NCBI GenBank assembly: GCA_019233755.1
Contig: JAFAMD010000053.1
Span: forward strand, 26,673 to 90,672
Direction: 5' to 3'
Origin: Acidobacteriaceae bacterium
GTDB lineage: Bacteria; Acidobacteriota; Terriglobia; Bryobacterales; Bryobacteraceae
Length of the DNA stretch: 64,000 nucleotides
The position numbers and the translations under genes were made by a program. Each line of letters opens with the position of its first letter. Position 1 is the first letter of the stretch. The notes below the pieces were generated by a model that had not been told where the DNA came from, ran no database searches, and saw only the letters and a list, made by a program, of their open reading frames with translations. Of the stretch, positions 27,231 to 36,412 are shown one piece after another.

Positions 27231-28601
27231 TCCAGTTCGCGCCTCCTTGATTCCAATACCCGGCGTGGCTATCTGGAAACCAATCCGCTCCATCGCGGTT
27301 TGAACGTATTGGTTGCGCATGAACCAGCGCCATACGTTGTCGGTGAGCAGGTTTTCCATACTCAGAAGCGAAATCCCCACATCGATCCCGATCACGTCCT
27401 GGTTCACCCAAAGCTTCTTATCCTGCCACTTCGGGTTAAACGCATCGGCAAAGCCGTACCGGCCATAGATCTGATCGCCGTAAGTGTTGCGCATTTCACG
27501 CAGCACCGGCAGGCAGATCTCCGGCGCGAACATTAGTGAGCCGGTTGCAGCACAGGGCACCAGGGTTCCATTAATCGGTCCGGCATACGGCGGACCACCC
27601 CAGCTCACATAGCCGCTTGGACTGTCTGAGACCGTGATGCCCCACATATTCGGGCCGTAATCGCCATACTTCGATCCGAGGCTGATGCAGAAATCACGAT
27701 GAGCGTAGGTCGCAATCTGCGAATTCTCGAAATAGTCGATGTATGAAGGGTCCCCATCCTTCTGGTGCCGGAAGTCCACCCACGCATGCGAATACTGGTG
27801 CGTGAACAGCGGTCCGCCGCTGATGAATTTCCATTGCTCGTATTTCACCTGCGGGCGCGACCATGCATACCAGCAGTCGGGATGTATGGGGTGTCGCGGG
27901 GAGCCGATTCCCAGGAGATACAAAAGCGAAGCCTCGCTGTAGGCATCCCACCGCGAGCTAATGAATCCCGAACCGGGCATGACGCCGTGCGACAAAATGC
28001 GCGGGTTCCCGTTCAGCATCCAGGCAAAATCCACGCGCTCAAAGATCTGCTTGGCAAGCAACCGGATCTCCGGGTCATTGGAGAAGTAACCTTGTACCGT
28101 TAGAACGCCCGCAAGAAAGAGCGCCGTGTCGATGCTGGAGATCTCGGAATCCAGCTTGCGCACGCCGGTACGAGCATCCATGAAGTGATAGAACCAGCCA
28201 TGATCGTGGAATGCGTGCGCCCAGAAGTATCGCAGCGTCGCCAGAGTGCGCGCGCGTGCCTGCGCCTTCGGTACCCAGCCGTGCTCCGCGCCGATGCACA
28301 GCGCGGTCAGTCCAAAGCCGGTAGCGGCGGAACTTGCGACGTACCCTCCTGAAGGAGCCCCGTCAAGCCGGGCCCGGTCCATGAACATGCCCGTCCGGTG
28401 ATCCCACTGCTCCCAGAAGTAGCGAAAACAGCGCTTTTTATAATCTTCGAGAAACTGACGTTCGTCGGGTTTCAGCTTCCTCGCCGCCGGGCTGGGGACA
28501 TTGGCCGGGAAAGCAGTCTTACCTGCCACAATTGCGCCAGCGGTCGTAAACAGAAACTCACGGCGCGAGAAACCTGCATTCTTGCGACTCACGATCTTCA
28601 A
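27216..28601 (-). CDS. Glucoamylase-family protein (PF10091-like), Tat-exported
   Basis: A 461-residue protein with a Tat signal (SRREFLFTTAGAIVAG: twin Arg, hydrophobic core). The body reads FLEDYKKRCFRYFWEQWDH, SIDTALFLAGVLTVQGYF and GHDC-like aromatic stretches (WYAWSRPQVKYEQWKF, GPLFTHQYSHAWVDF) seen in the glycoamylase-like family (PF10091), which forms an (alpha/alpha)6-barrel. Likely substrates are beta-linked glucans, by family analogy. The gene ends at the hairpin at 27201-27230. Upstream at 28649-28680 a 9-bp inverted repeat sits in the leader region. The family call is confident, the substrate is not. Confidence 0.85.
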   Translation of the reverse strand: MKIVSRKNAGFSRREFLFTTAGAIVAGKTAFPANVPSPAARKLKPDERQFLEDYKKRCFRYFWEQWDHRTGMFMDRARLDGAPSGGYVASSAATGFGLTALCIGAEHGWVPKAQARARTLATLRYFWAHAFHDHGWFYHFMDARTGVRKLDSEISSIDTALFLAGVLTVQGYFSNDPEIRLLAKQIFERVDFAWMLNGNPRILSHGVMPGSGFISSRWDAYSEASLLYLLGIGSPRHPIHPDCWYAWSRPQVKYEQWKFISGGPLFTHQYSHAWVDFRHQKDGDPSYIDYFENSQIATYAHRDFCISLGSKYGDYGPNMWGITVSDSPSGYVSWGGPPYAGPINGTLVPCAATGSLMFAPEICLPVLREMRNTYGDQIYGRYGFADAFNPKWQDKKLWVNQDVIGIDVGISLLSMENLLTDNVWRWFMRNQYVQTAMERIGFQIATPGIGIKEARTGARRA

Positions 28602-28648
28602 CTAAGGGAGAAAGACCTTCACCATTGTAGATGCAAATCGCGTGCCAT

Positions 28649-28680
28649 CGGGTTGCGGCCGTGCGAATAATCGCAACCCG
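28649..28680. repeat. Inverted repeat, 9-bp arms
   Basis: CGGGTTGCG and CGCAACCCG are perfect complements separated by 14 bases, 48 bp upstream of the glucoamylase start and 34 bp past the remnant TonB-receptor stop. It could be a leader hairpin, an operator or a terminator of the lost receptor gene. No T run is present. Confidence 0.45.
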
Positions 28681-28714
28681 TTGAAATCGCAGGAGCGCTA
28701 TTTACCCGGCTCTT

Positions 28715-28888
28715 CTAAAAAGTGAATCGAACCTGCAATTTGATGGAGCGCCCGGCTACTGCGTTATCCGGACGGCCAAAATTCGGATTTTCCACCAGCC
28801 TGTCCATATCCACCGTCCCGAAGTAGAAGGGCTGCAGATTGAGCTGATTGAAGACATTAAATGCGTATGCACGGAATGCCAGTCGGCT
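28715..28888 (-). pseudogene. C-terminal remnant of TonB-dependent receptor
   Basis: The minus strand reads RLAFRAYAFNVFNQLNLQPF, YFGTVDMDRLVENPNF, then GRPDNAVAGRSIKLQVRFTF and a stop. This is the typical final part of Oar/CarboxypepD_reg-like TonB-dependent receptors (FNxFNxxN, FG-R, terminal aromatic strand), where the C-terminal Phe is the BAM signal. Upstream the frame is closed by TGA at 28889-28891, so about 57 of roughly 1000 residues remain. It is a decayed fragment; the rest of the gene was deleted, leaving a 535-bp region before the permease. Confidence 0.7.
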
Positions 28889-29104
28889 TCATCGATCATA
28901 GGCCCCGGGGCACCACGCTCCTCGTTGGATCCTGGCTCGTCCCGGAGAGTTGCGTTGAACTGGGCCAGGGCCCCGGAATACAACCTGAAACGAGTAGGAG
29001 AACTAATGGCAAAACCCTACGTAAGCGAAACATCAACCAATACACGCCCACAGAGAAACGATGTGACAGTTGTGTGAATGCTGCGGGCCGGACGCTATCT
29101 CCAT

Positions 29105-29126
29105 GCGGTTGTGTAACCGCTATACT
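29105..29126 (+). promoter_or_regulatory. Palindrome abutting a -10 box before the APC permease
   Basis: GCGGTT-GTGT-AACCGC (29105-29120) is a perfect inverted repeat with 6-bp arms, immediately followed by TATACT (29121-29126). The permease ATG is at 29138, only 11 bases after the -10. The transcript would be leaderless or nearly so, and a dimeric repressor on the palindrome would cover the -35/-10 spacer. The -35 hexamer is not consensus. Confidence 0.4.
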
Positions 29127-29137
29127 TACGCATTACG

Positions 29138-30691
29138 ATGAATCAACTCCTGAAGACCAAAGGAATCGACGAGCTGTGCGAAGAGGCGCACGTCGAAGGA
29201 AAGCGGCTCAAGCGTTCGCTGGGCCCCTGGAGTCTGATTGCCTTCGGCATCGGAGCAGTTATTGGCGGCGGCATCTTTACCGTCAGTGGAACCGCGGCGG
29301 CTGGCCAGCACATGGCGGTCCCTTCGGTCTTCAATGCCCCCCTGCTTGATCTTCTGATTCACGGCAGCGCCGCAACTTCAATGGTCGGCCGGGCAGGCGC
29401 GGGGCCAGGCCTTACGTTCTCCTTCCTCCTCGTTGCAATTACCTGTGGGTTTGCCGCGCTTTGCTATGCCGAACTGGCCTCCATGATCCCCATCGCTGGC
29501 AGTGCTTATACCTACGCCTACACAACACTTGGAGAAATCTTTGCCTGGATCATTGGCTGGGATCTGATACTCGAGTACGCCGTCTCGAACATGTCCGTTG
29601 CCGTGGGCTTCTCTGCTTACTTCAACGTGATGTGTGACTACCTGTTCGGCATGCATCTGCCCAAATACCTCTCCGAGCCTGCCATAGTCGAAGGCCGTTT
29701 TACAGGCAGTCTCTTCAATCTTCCGGCGCTCCTGATCGTCATGTTATTGAGCTGGATCCTGGTACGCGGGGTAAAAGAAAGCGCCGGAGCGAACAACGTT
29801 ATGGTCTTGATTAAGATCGGCGCTGTTCTGCTCTTTATCTTCGGAGCCGCTCATGCCGTACAAGCCTCTAATCTGCATCCCTTTCTGCCAAATGGTTTCG
29901 GCGGGGTTGTCAGCGGAGCCGCCATCGTATTCTTCACGTTTATCGGCTTCGATTCGGTTTCAACGGCGGCCGAAGAATGCAAAGCCCCGCAACGCAATAT
30001 GCCCATCGGTATCATCGGCACCCTGGTGATATGCGGTCTTCTTTATACTTCGGTTGCTTTCGTTCTCACAGGCATCGTCAACTGGCGGACGCTCGATAAT
30101 GCGTCGCCCGTTGCCAATGCACTTCAGGCCATCGGCATGAACCGGTTGCGTTTCACCGTGACGGTCGGCGCGCTGCTCGGCATGCTCTCGTCGCTGCTGG
30201 TTTACCAATACGGTCAGGCGCGCATCTGGTTCGCCATGTCGCGCGACCGCCTGCTGCCGGATGTGTTCTCGAGAGTTCATAGGAGGTACCAGACGCCGCA
30301 TGTCAGCACCTGGCTGGCCGGCCTGGCCGTCGGGATACCCGCCGGCATCTGGGACATCGGCACGTTCGCCGATCTATCCAACATCGGCACGCTATTCGCC
30401 TTTATCATCGTGTCTTGCGGAGTCGTCATTCTCCGGCGCAAACAGCCGGCGCGCGCCCGGTCGTTCAAAGTTCCCTTCTCACCCGTCACGCCCGCCATCT
30501 CCGTTATTTCCTGCCTCGGCTTAATGCTCGGATTGCCGCTCGAAACCTGGGTACGTTTCGTTGCGTGGCTCGGTATCGGGCTGATCATCTATGGCTTATA
30601 CAGCCGCAAGCGAAGCCCGCTCAATGAAACTCTCTCGATCGTCCAGACGCCCCGGCCCACAACGTCTGCTAGTGGAGGTACCGCTTTGTAA
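29138..30691 (+). CDS. APC-family amino-acid permease (cationic amino-acid transporter-like)
   Basis: A 517-residue inner-membrane permease of the amino acid-polyamine-organocation superfamily. The N-terminal segment LGPWSLIAFGIGAVIGGGIF holds the unwound GxG helix that contacts substrate carboxylate. Further segments are ASMIPIAGSAYTYAYTTLGE, FFTFIGFDSVSTAAEECKAP and VYQYGQARIWFAMSRDRLLP, typical of CAT-like members, with 12 or more predicted helices. A glycine/alanine-rich insert (residues 48-80) is present after helix 1. A paralogue lies at 34919. The transported amino acid is unknown. Confidence 0.9.
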   Translation: MNQLLKTKGIDELCEEAHVEGKRLKRSLGPWSLIAFGIGAVIGGGIFTVSGTAAAGQHMAVPSVFNAPLLDLLIHGSAATSMVGRAGAGPGLTFSFLLVAITCGFAALCYAELASMIPIAGSAYTYAYTTLGEIFAWIIGWDLILEYAVSNMSVAVGFSAYFNVMCDYLFGMHLPKYLSEPAIVEGRFTGSLFNLPALLIVMLLSWILVRGVKESAGANNVMVLIKIGAVLLFIFGAAHAVQASNLHPFLPNGFGGVVSGAAIVFFTFIGFDSVSTAAEECKAPQRNMPIGIIGTLVICGLLYTSVAFVLTGIVNWRTLDNASPVANALQAIGMNRLRFTVTVGALLGMLSSLLVYQYGQARIWFAMSRDRLLPDVFSRVHRRYQTPHVSTWLAGLAVGIPAGIWDIGTFADLSNIGTLFAFIIVSCGVVILRRKQPARARSFKVPFSPVTPAISVISCLGLMLGLPLETWVRFVAWLGIGLIIYGLYSRKRSPLNETLSIVQTPRPTTSASGGTAL

Positions 30692-30743
30692 TCGACTTGG
30701 CGTCGCTCAAAGCCGGTTAACAAAGCAACGGGATTCGAAAACG

Positions 30744-31712
30744 TTAGAACCCTTCCCAGACCAGCGCCGGGAAGGTGTTCAACGTCCGGAAACCAACTGA
30801 CTCATACAGCCGGATCGCATCCACGTTCGAACACGTAACGGTCAGGCTCACCGAGGTGCATCCCGCTTCGACAAGGCGCAGCAGCGATTGCCGCAACAGC
30901 TCGTATCCGAGCCTTGCCTGCCGCAGCGCGGGCAAAATGCAGAGCTGTGTAATATGCCCTGAGTGCGCCGAAACCAGGCTCGCCAGGCAGACGCCGCAAA
31001 CACGGCCGGTGTTATCATCCACCGCGATGACTGAAGCGTGCTGAGAGAAATTGCCGCACCCCGGATACTTCACGATATTCGTCAGGAAGTGGCGTGCACC
31101 GGGGATCGTGCGGTACTGATCGTTAATCTCGCTGTCGACATGTCCGCGATAGGCGGCGGACACCAGATGCGCAATCTCTTCCTGATACCGCTCCGTCCAT
31201 GGCAGCAGCTTTACCCGCACCGCAGGCGTCTTCGCTGGCAGCGCAATAGCGGCCTCGCGGTTTACTTCCATGAAATACCGGTCATGCCGCGTAAGATGGC
31301 GGCTGAAAGGGAATGGTTGGTTCAAGGGCGCGCGCAAAAGCATCAACTGCGACTCGATCCGCCGCATGCCTGAAACCAGCATGAGGCCCTGCACGGTAGC
31401 GCCCAATAACATCATCTCGTGCGCGGGCGTAGCGAACTCGCGCCTCACATAGAAGTCGCCGATGAGCCCCTTGCGTCCCTCGCAGACGTAGTATGCATAG
31501 CCGATAACGCTTGTTCTTGATATGAGTGCATATCCGTACAGTGATTGAATCTGCACGAAACGGCGCAGCAGATCGGCCGACGGGCGGAAATCCCAGGCGA
31601 ACCGCTGCTCCCAGACCCCGATCTCCTCGGCCAGAAGCGGGTCGAGGTCTCTGACGGTGAGGGCTCCTAGTTCAACGACCTCGGGTAGCGCGACATCGAG
31701 GCGGGCCGCCAT
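30744..31712 (-). CDS. Tandem GNAT-domain acetyltransferase
   Basis: A 322-residue protein with two GNAT-fold repeats. The first half is the degenerate one (ISRTSVIGYAYYVCEGRKGL). The second half has the acetyl-CoA loop in LCILPALRQARLGYELLRQS and the SVSLTVTCSNVDAIRLYESV-GF ending, where the Asn-x-x-A-x-x-x-Y-x-x-x-G-F pattern is canonical. It could modify a small molecule or protein N-terminus. It is 8 bp downstream of alaC and probably co-transcribed. Substrate unknown. Confidence 0.75.
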   Translation of the reverse strand: MAARLDVALPEVVELGALTVRDLDPLLAEEIGVWEQRFAWDFRPSADLLRRFVQIQSLYGYALISRTSVIGYAYYVCEGRKGLIGDFYVRREFATPAHEMMLLGATVQGLMLVSGMRRIESQLMLLRAPLNQPFPFSRHLTRHDRYFMEVNREAAIALPAKTPAVRVKLLPWTERYQEEIAHLVSAAYRGHVDSEINDQYRTIPGARHFLTNIVKYPGCGNFSQHASVIAVDDNTGRVCGVCLASLVSAHSGHITQLCILPALRQARLGYELLRQSLLRLVEAGCTSVSLTVTCSNVDAIRLYESVGFRTLNTFPALVWEGF

Positions 31713-31720
31713 TTGTTGAA

Positions 31721-32944
31721 TTATACGTGTACTTCAGCGGAGCCTACGAATGCGTCCTGTTTTGCGAGGAAGTCCCCGATGCTCGCGGTCGCGCGTCGCA
31801 CACGCTCGTTGTTCTCGATGAGACTGAAGCGGACGAATCCCTCGCCCATCGGTCCGAAACCGATGCCTGGCGATACTGCAACATGTGTCTCCGTCATGAG
31901 CAGCTTCGCGAATTCCAGCGAACCCATCGCCGCAAACGCCTCGGGTATTCGCGCCCAGAGGAACATGGAGCCTTTCGGCGGATCCACCGGCCATCCCGCT
32001 TCACGCAGACCTTCTACCAGCACGTCTCTGCGCTCCTGATAAAACTCGCGGATCATACCCGGCGCATCGTCGCATTCTCGCAGTGCTGCAATCGAAGCAA
32101 TCTGGATCGGCTGAAAGTTGCCGTAGTCGAGGTAACTCTTAATTCGCGCCAGCGCCGCGATCAATTTGCGGTTTCCCAGGCAAAAGCCAACACGCCAGCC
32201 TGCCATGTTGTAGCTCTTGCTCATCGAGTAGATCTCGACCGCATGATCAGCCGCACCCGGGACCTCGAGAATACTCGGCGGACGATAACCGTCGAACCCT
32301 AGATCCGCATACGCGAAATCATGAATGATATAGGCCCCGTATTCCCGTGCGACGTCCACTATCTCGCGCATGAATGCCAGATCCACACAAATTGTGGTGG
32401 GATTGTGTGGAAATGAGACCAAAATCACTTTCGGCTTGTTCACCGCGGTCCGGTAAAGCTGCTTCAGTCCGTCCAGAAAAGTGCCGGCGTCCGGCATCGG
32501 CAGCATGCACGCTTCGCCCTCCGCCATGATCACTCCATATTGGTGAATCGGATAGGCGGGATTGGGTGAAACCACTCCGTCGCCGGGACCGATAATCGCG
32601 AACAGCAGGTGTGCCAAGGCATCCTTGGCGCCGATTGTGACGATCGCTTCGGCCTCAGGATCGAGCGCGACGCCGTACTGCTTCCAATACCGCGCCACAA
32701 TCGCCTCCCTGAGACCTGGGATGCCTCGCGACATGGAATATCGGTGATTGGCTGGGTTATGTGCGGCTTCGACGAGCTTCTCCACAACCGGCTCCGGCGT
32801 GGCGCCGTCCGGATTTCCCATTCCCATATCGACGACGTCAATGCCGGCCGCACGCGCCCTGTCCCTCAGCTCATTGATGACGGCGAAGACGTAAGGCGGG
32901 AGTTTCCTGATGCGATAAAACTCGTCGCTCGGTGGAAGCGGCAT
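31721..32944 (-). CDS. alaC: Glutamate-pyruvate aminotransferase AlaC
   Basis: Fold-type I PLP aminotransferase of 407 residues, closely following E. coli AlaC in the segments RKLPPYVFAVINELRDRA, DMGMGNPDGATPEPVVEKL and IVTIGAKDALAHLLFAI. The PLP lysine is in EIYSMSKSYNMAGWRVGF (SKSYNMAGWR). The substrate-clamp arginine is in the FVRFSLIENNERVRRA region. Reaction: pyruvate + L-glutamate to L-alanine + 2-oxoglutarate, in cytosol. The start is ATG at 32944. It forms a unit with the tandem GNAT gene (8-bp gap). An LL-DAP aminotransferase is a related possibility but less likely. Confidence 0.9.
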   Translation of the reverse strand: MPLPPSDEFYRIRKLPPYVFAVINELRDRARAAGIDVVDMGMGNPDGATPEPVVEKLVEAAHNPANHRYSMSRGIPGLREAIVARYWKQYGVALDPEAEAIVTIGAKDALAHLLFAIIGPGDGVVSPNPAYPIHQYGVIMAEGEACMLPMPDAGTFLDGLKQLYRTAVNKPKVILVSFPHNPTTICVDLAFMREIVDVAREYGAYIIHDFAYADLGFDGYRPPSILEVPGAADHAVEIYSMSKSYNMAGWRVGFCLGNRKLIAALARIKSYLDYGNFQPIQIASIAALRECDDAPGMIREFYQERRDVLVEGLREAGWPVDPPKGSMFLWARIPEAFAAMGSLEFAKLLMTETHVAVSPGIGFGPMGEGFVRFSLIENNERVRRATASIGDFLAKQDAFVGSAEVHV

Positions 32945-32969
32945 ATCTCCATAGTGTAACGGTGTACCG

Positions 32970-33164
32970 TCACGCTATCGAGCGAATTACTCGAGCCGGC
33001 AGGAAAATAATTGCTGCCACCAGCGCTAGTACACCGTGCACCGCGATACCCGCCAGCCGGAAGGGCAGCAGGAATAGCCAGACAAGCGGATACAGCACCA
33101 GGCCGATGAGCGCAATGGGCCAGCAAATAACAAACAAAAGACACCACAGCAGGAATGTGAACAT
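32970..33164 (-). CDS. Small predicted membrane protein
   Basis: A 64-residue protein: two hydrophobic helices (FLLWCLLFVICWPIALIGLV and LLPFRLAGIAVHGVLALVAA) with a short C-terminal basic tail. ATG 33164 is preferred: AGAGG lies upstream, and the longer frame to 33317 would overlap the M28 lipoprotein gene. No family is recognised. It lies downstream of the M28 peptidase gene. Confidence 0.55.
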   Translation of the reverse strand: MFTFLLWCLLFVICWPIALIGLVLYPLVWLFLLPFRLAGIAVHGVLALVAAIIFLPARVIRSIA

Positions 33165-33225
33165 ATATCCGAACCTCTGGGTCGCTACAAAAGCTACGCA
33201 TTGCCCATTTGGGAAGTTCCGTCGG

Positions 33226-34806
33226 CTACTGGCCGGCCCACTTCCTTTGCGCTTCCCGGAAAGGCGCTGTTTTTGGATTCTGCGCATTCCACTGGGGCGG
33301 CCGTGAGTTATTTGCAAGACGAATCAGCGCTAGCGCAACCATCCGGTCCACCCGCGCCATGTTTTCGTAGTCGACCTTCTGCCATTCGTCGCCGAGCGCG
33401 TGATAATCCGGATAATCAAATGCAACCGTAAGGGTATGTGCTGGAATGCCCTGCTCCGCCAGCGCATCGTTATCGCTGCGTGTGAAGTATGCATCGCTTG
33501 CTTCTGGGTCCGTGTAAACTCTGATACCTACTGCCTTTCCCGCCTCCGCCAGGGTTTTCGGCACGTCCGAGTAATCAAACCCGGTCAGGCTGGCGGTGTT
33601 GGTCTCCCGCGTCACCTTTCCGTTCGTGACCTCGTCCGTTCGTCCCACCTGTTCGAGATTTACGTCGGCGACCGTCTTCGAAATCGGAAAAATGGGGTGC
33701 TCACCGTAATACCTGGACCCGAGTTCCCCGCGCTCCTCGCCAAAGAACGTCATGAATACAAGCGTGCGCTTCGGATGCTGATTAAGCTTGGCCAGGGCGC
33801 GAGCGATCTCGATCACCGAAACCGTGCCGCTGCCGTCGTCATTTGCGCCGTTGTAGATATGATCGTCCGGATTCGGGCTTTTCGGGGCCATCGCCATACG
33901 TCCGGCCGTTTCCGTCGTCCCGATGTGGTCATAATGCGCAGTCAGGAGAACGTACGTGTCCTTCAGCTTCGGATCCGATCCAGGCAGTATCCCGATGACG
34001 TTCTTCACAGTCACTGCCCGGTTCTCCGGCCCTGGAACATCCGTCGACACAGTCGAGGCGCTGCCCTCATCAGGGTGCTTCAGACATCTCTGCAGTTCGG
34101 CGTTCGCTGCCTGTACAACCGGAACCTTCCGCGCGCCGGCGGCCTCCGCGGAAAGCAATCTGGGCGAGGCGGGCGCGAGGCGTTTTGTCACCACAATCTC
34201 GATTGCAGCCTTCGATGCTCCCACATAAATGTCAAAGCTGCGCATCTTACGATACGTTGCCATCGCCTGTCCTGGAGACATGCCGTCGAAATCGGGCTGC
34301 TCGACGACAATCGCCTTGCCCGCGATATCGGTTTTTTTCAAAGTGTCCAAATCCCTCGTGGGAAAGACCAGCACGGGCGCACGATCGATCTTCACGGCCT
34401 GGCTCGTATCGAAAATGACCAGCGAGTCCGCCGCAATCGTGAACTTCTTGCCGGCGCCTTCCACCGTCATGCCCGACGCGGGTTTCGGCATGTAGCGGTC
34501 AATCATCGGCGCAGTCTGAAAATAATCATGGTCCCCCGCAGGTTTCAGGCGCGCAGCTCGAAATTGCGAGGCAATAAACTCGGCGGCCACCTCCAGCCCG
34601 GGCGAAGGCGTGTATCTGCCCTGCAGCACATCTGAGGCGATGAACGACAGATCGCCTTTCAGATTAGCCGCGCTGATAGAATCAAGCGCCGCCTTCTGCT
34701 GTGCAGTCACTACCGGTTCGATCTCCGTGGCCGGGGCGCATCCGGCCAGCATCAGCAAAGAGAGTGACGGAGCCAGAATCTTGCCGGTTATACCTAGGAA
34801 GAGCAA
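33226..34806 (-). CDS. M28-family metallopeptidase, lipoprotein
   Basis: A 526-residue aminopeptidase-like protein. The signal ends in a lipobox (LLMLAGC), so it is likely lipid-anchored in the periplasm. Two-zinc M28 ligands are visible: LLTAHYDHIGT (His), NGANDDGSGT (Asp), FFGEERGELGS (Glu base plus ligand), VNLEQVGR (where most members have Asp, here Glu) and IPAHTLTV near the C-terminus (His). A protease-associated-like insert precedes the catalytic part. Role inferred: exported peptide scavenging. It is divergent from the permease at 34919. Confidence 0.88.
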   Translation of the reverse strand: MLFLGITGKILAPSLSLLMLAGCAPATEIEPVVTAQQKAALDSISAANLKGDLSFIASDVLQGRYTPSPGLEVAAEFIASQFRAARLKPAGDHDYFQTAPMIDRYMPKPASGMTVEGAGKKFTIAADSLVIFDTSQAVKIDRAPVLVFPTRDLDTLKKTDIAGKAIVVEQPDFDGMSPGQAMATYRKMRSFDIYVGASKAAIEIVVTKRLAPASPRLLSAEAAGARKVPVVQAANAELQRCLKHPDEGSASTVSTDVPGPENRAVTVKNVIGILPGSDPKLKDTYVLLTAHYDHIGTTETAGRMAMAPKSPNPDDHIYNGANDDGSGTVSVIEIARALAKLNQHPKRTLVFMTFFGEERGELGSRYYGEHPIFPISKTVADVNLEQVGRTDEVTNGKVTRETNTASLTGFDYSDVPKTLAEAGKAVGIRVYTDPEASDAYFTRSDNDALAEQGIPAHTLTVAFDYPDYHALGDEWQKVDYENMARVDRMVALALIRLANNSRPPQWNAQNPKTAPFREAQRKWAGQ

Positions 34807-34848
34807 ACCGGAGTATAGCGAAACCCGCGAGACGCGTTCGCGATGGTT

Positions 34849-34878
34849 GCACCGGTACTCCTGGGCCCTTGCCGGTGC
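34849..34878. repeat. Hairpin-forming inverted repeat upstream of second permease
   Basis: GCACCGG and CCGGTGC (7 bp) enclose a 16-base loop, in the 112-bp divergent region between the M28 and APC genes, 40 bp before the permease ATG. It may be an operator or leader hairpin; promoter elements are not obvious. Confidence 0.35.
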
Positions 34879-34918
34879 GTTTGAAACGTGTTGTTTATGC
34901 TAGCCTAACGGTAACTTC

Positions 34919-36391
34919 ATGAGCCTTATCCGCAAGAAGTCGCTGCGCGCGCTGCTCGAGCAGGCCAGCCACTGCCACCTGAAACGCACCTTAACTGCCC
35001 AGAGTCTGGTAGCCCTGGGGGTGGGCGCCATCATCGGCGCGGGTCTGTTTGTCCGGACCGCCGCTGCCTCCGCTCAAGCCGCTGGTCCGGCTGTCACTGT
35101 CTCATTTATCATCGCCGCCATTGGCTGCGCCTTCGCAGGCCTCTGCTATGCCGAGTTTGCCGCCATGATTCCCATTGCGGGCAGTGCTTACACATACGCT
35201 TACACCACCATGGGGGAATTTGTGGCCTGGATTATCGGCTGGGCCCTCGTGCTCGAGTACGCCCTGGGCGCTGCGACGGTAGCGATCTCATGGAGTGAGT
35301 ATTTGAATAATCTGGTCGGCAAGTCGATCCCGTTCCAATGGTGTCACTCCCCGCTGGAAGTATCCACCGCAGGCGTTCACGGAATCATCAATGTACCGGC
35401 GCTGTTCATCGTGTTCATACTGACGCTGATTCTCATCAAAGGAACCCAGGAATCGGCCATGGTCAACGCCGTCATCGTCGCCCTCAAAGTCTCAATCGTT
35501 ATTGCGTTCGTTGCCGTCGGCTGGCACTTTGTGAACCCTGCAAATTTCACGCCCTACACCATTCCGGCTGCTATGCCCGGTCACGAAGGCCTTTTCAAGC
35601 ATGGCTGGGGCGGCGTGCTGGGCGGGGCCGGCATTGTCTTTTTCGCTTTCATCGGCTTTGATGCAGTCTCCACTGCTGCGCAGGAAACGAAGAATCCGGG
35701 ACGCGATATGCCCATAGGGATTCTGGGCTCCCTCGCCGTCTGTACTGTCCTCTATATTGTGTTTGGCTACGTCCTCACCGGAGTATGCAACTGGCGCGAA
35801 TTCGCAATCGCCGGCAAAGAGGCATCTGTCGCGTATGCGGTAGAGCACTACATGCCCGGCTTCCACTGGCTTGCCACCGCGATTACCGTGGCGATTTTAC
35901 TCGGCTTCTCCTCGGTCATCCTGGTGATGCTGCTCGGCCAAAGCCGTGTTTTCTACACGATGTCGAATGACGGTCTTCTGCCCAAGGTTTTCTCAGCGAT
36001 TCATCCGAAGTTCCGCACTCCGTACAAGTGCAACATTATCCTGTTCCTTTTTGTCGGACTCTTTGCCTCGTTCCTGCCCGAATCGCTCGCCGGCGATCTG
36101 ACCTCTATCGGAACTCTGTTCGCCTTTTCCCTCGTCTGCATCGGGGTCTGGATCATGCGTCATCTGGAACCCACCATGCATCGGCCGTTCCGCACCCCGC
36201 TGGTCCCGGTCGTGCCCATCCTTGGTGTCCTCATCTGCGGCGGCATGATCATCTCGCTCGACCACCGCACGCAGTTGACCGCTTTCTGCTGGATGGTGGT
36301 TGGCTTGTTCATCTATTTCCTGTATGGAAGATCGCACAGCAAGCTCAATCCAGCCGAAGTCAGCGATCTCGAAACCAAACCGGTCCGGTAA
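34919..36391 (+). CDS. APC-family amino-acid permease, paralogue of the 29138 gene
   Basis: A 490-residue permease with the same blueprint as the upstream paralogue: TAQSLVALGVGAIIGAGLFV, then AAMIPIAGSAYTYAYTTMGE, FAFIGFDAVSTAAQETKNPG and GQSRVFYTMSNDGLLPKVFS. About 12 helices with a short N-terminal basic region. It lacks the Gly/Ala insert seen in the other copy. Substrate may be cationic or branched amino acids, unresolved. The ATG at 34919 is preceded by a TAACGGTAA tract; a clear Shine-Dalgarno is not obvious. Confidence 0.9.
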   Translation: MSLIRKKSLRALLEQASHCHLKRTLTAQSLVALGVGAIIGAGLFVRTAAASAQAAGPAVTVSFIIAAIGCAFAGLCYAEFAAMIPIAGSAYTYAYTTMGEFVAWIIGWALVLEYALGAATVAISWSEYLNNLVGKSIPFQWCHSPLEVSTAGVHGIINVPALFIVFILTLILIKGTQESAMVNAVIVALKVSIVIAFVAVGWHFVNPANFTPYTIPAAMPGHEGLFKHGWGGVLGGAGIVFFAFIGFDAVSTAAQETKNPGRDMPIGILGSLAVCTVLYIVFGYVLTGVCNWREFAIAGKEASVAYAVEHYMPGFHWLATAITVAILLGFSSVILVMLLGQSRVFYTMSNDGLLPKVFSAIHPKFRTPYKCNIILFLFVGLFASFLPESLAGDLTSIGTLFAFSLVCIGVWIMRHLEPTMHRPFRTPLVPVVPILGVLICGGMIISLDHRTQLTAFCWMVVGLFIYFLYGRSHSKLNPAEVSDLETKPVR

Positions 36392-36412
36392 CGGCTGCCG
36401 CCAGACGCGGGC

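Noticed and set aside
33400..34635. 411-codon plus-strand frame
   Set aside because: Antisense to the M28 lipoprotein, Arg/His-rich with no domain; the M28 frame has all metal ligands.
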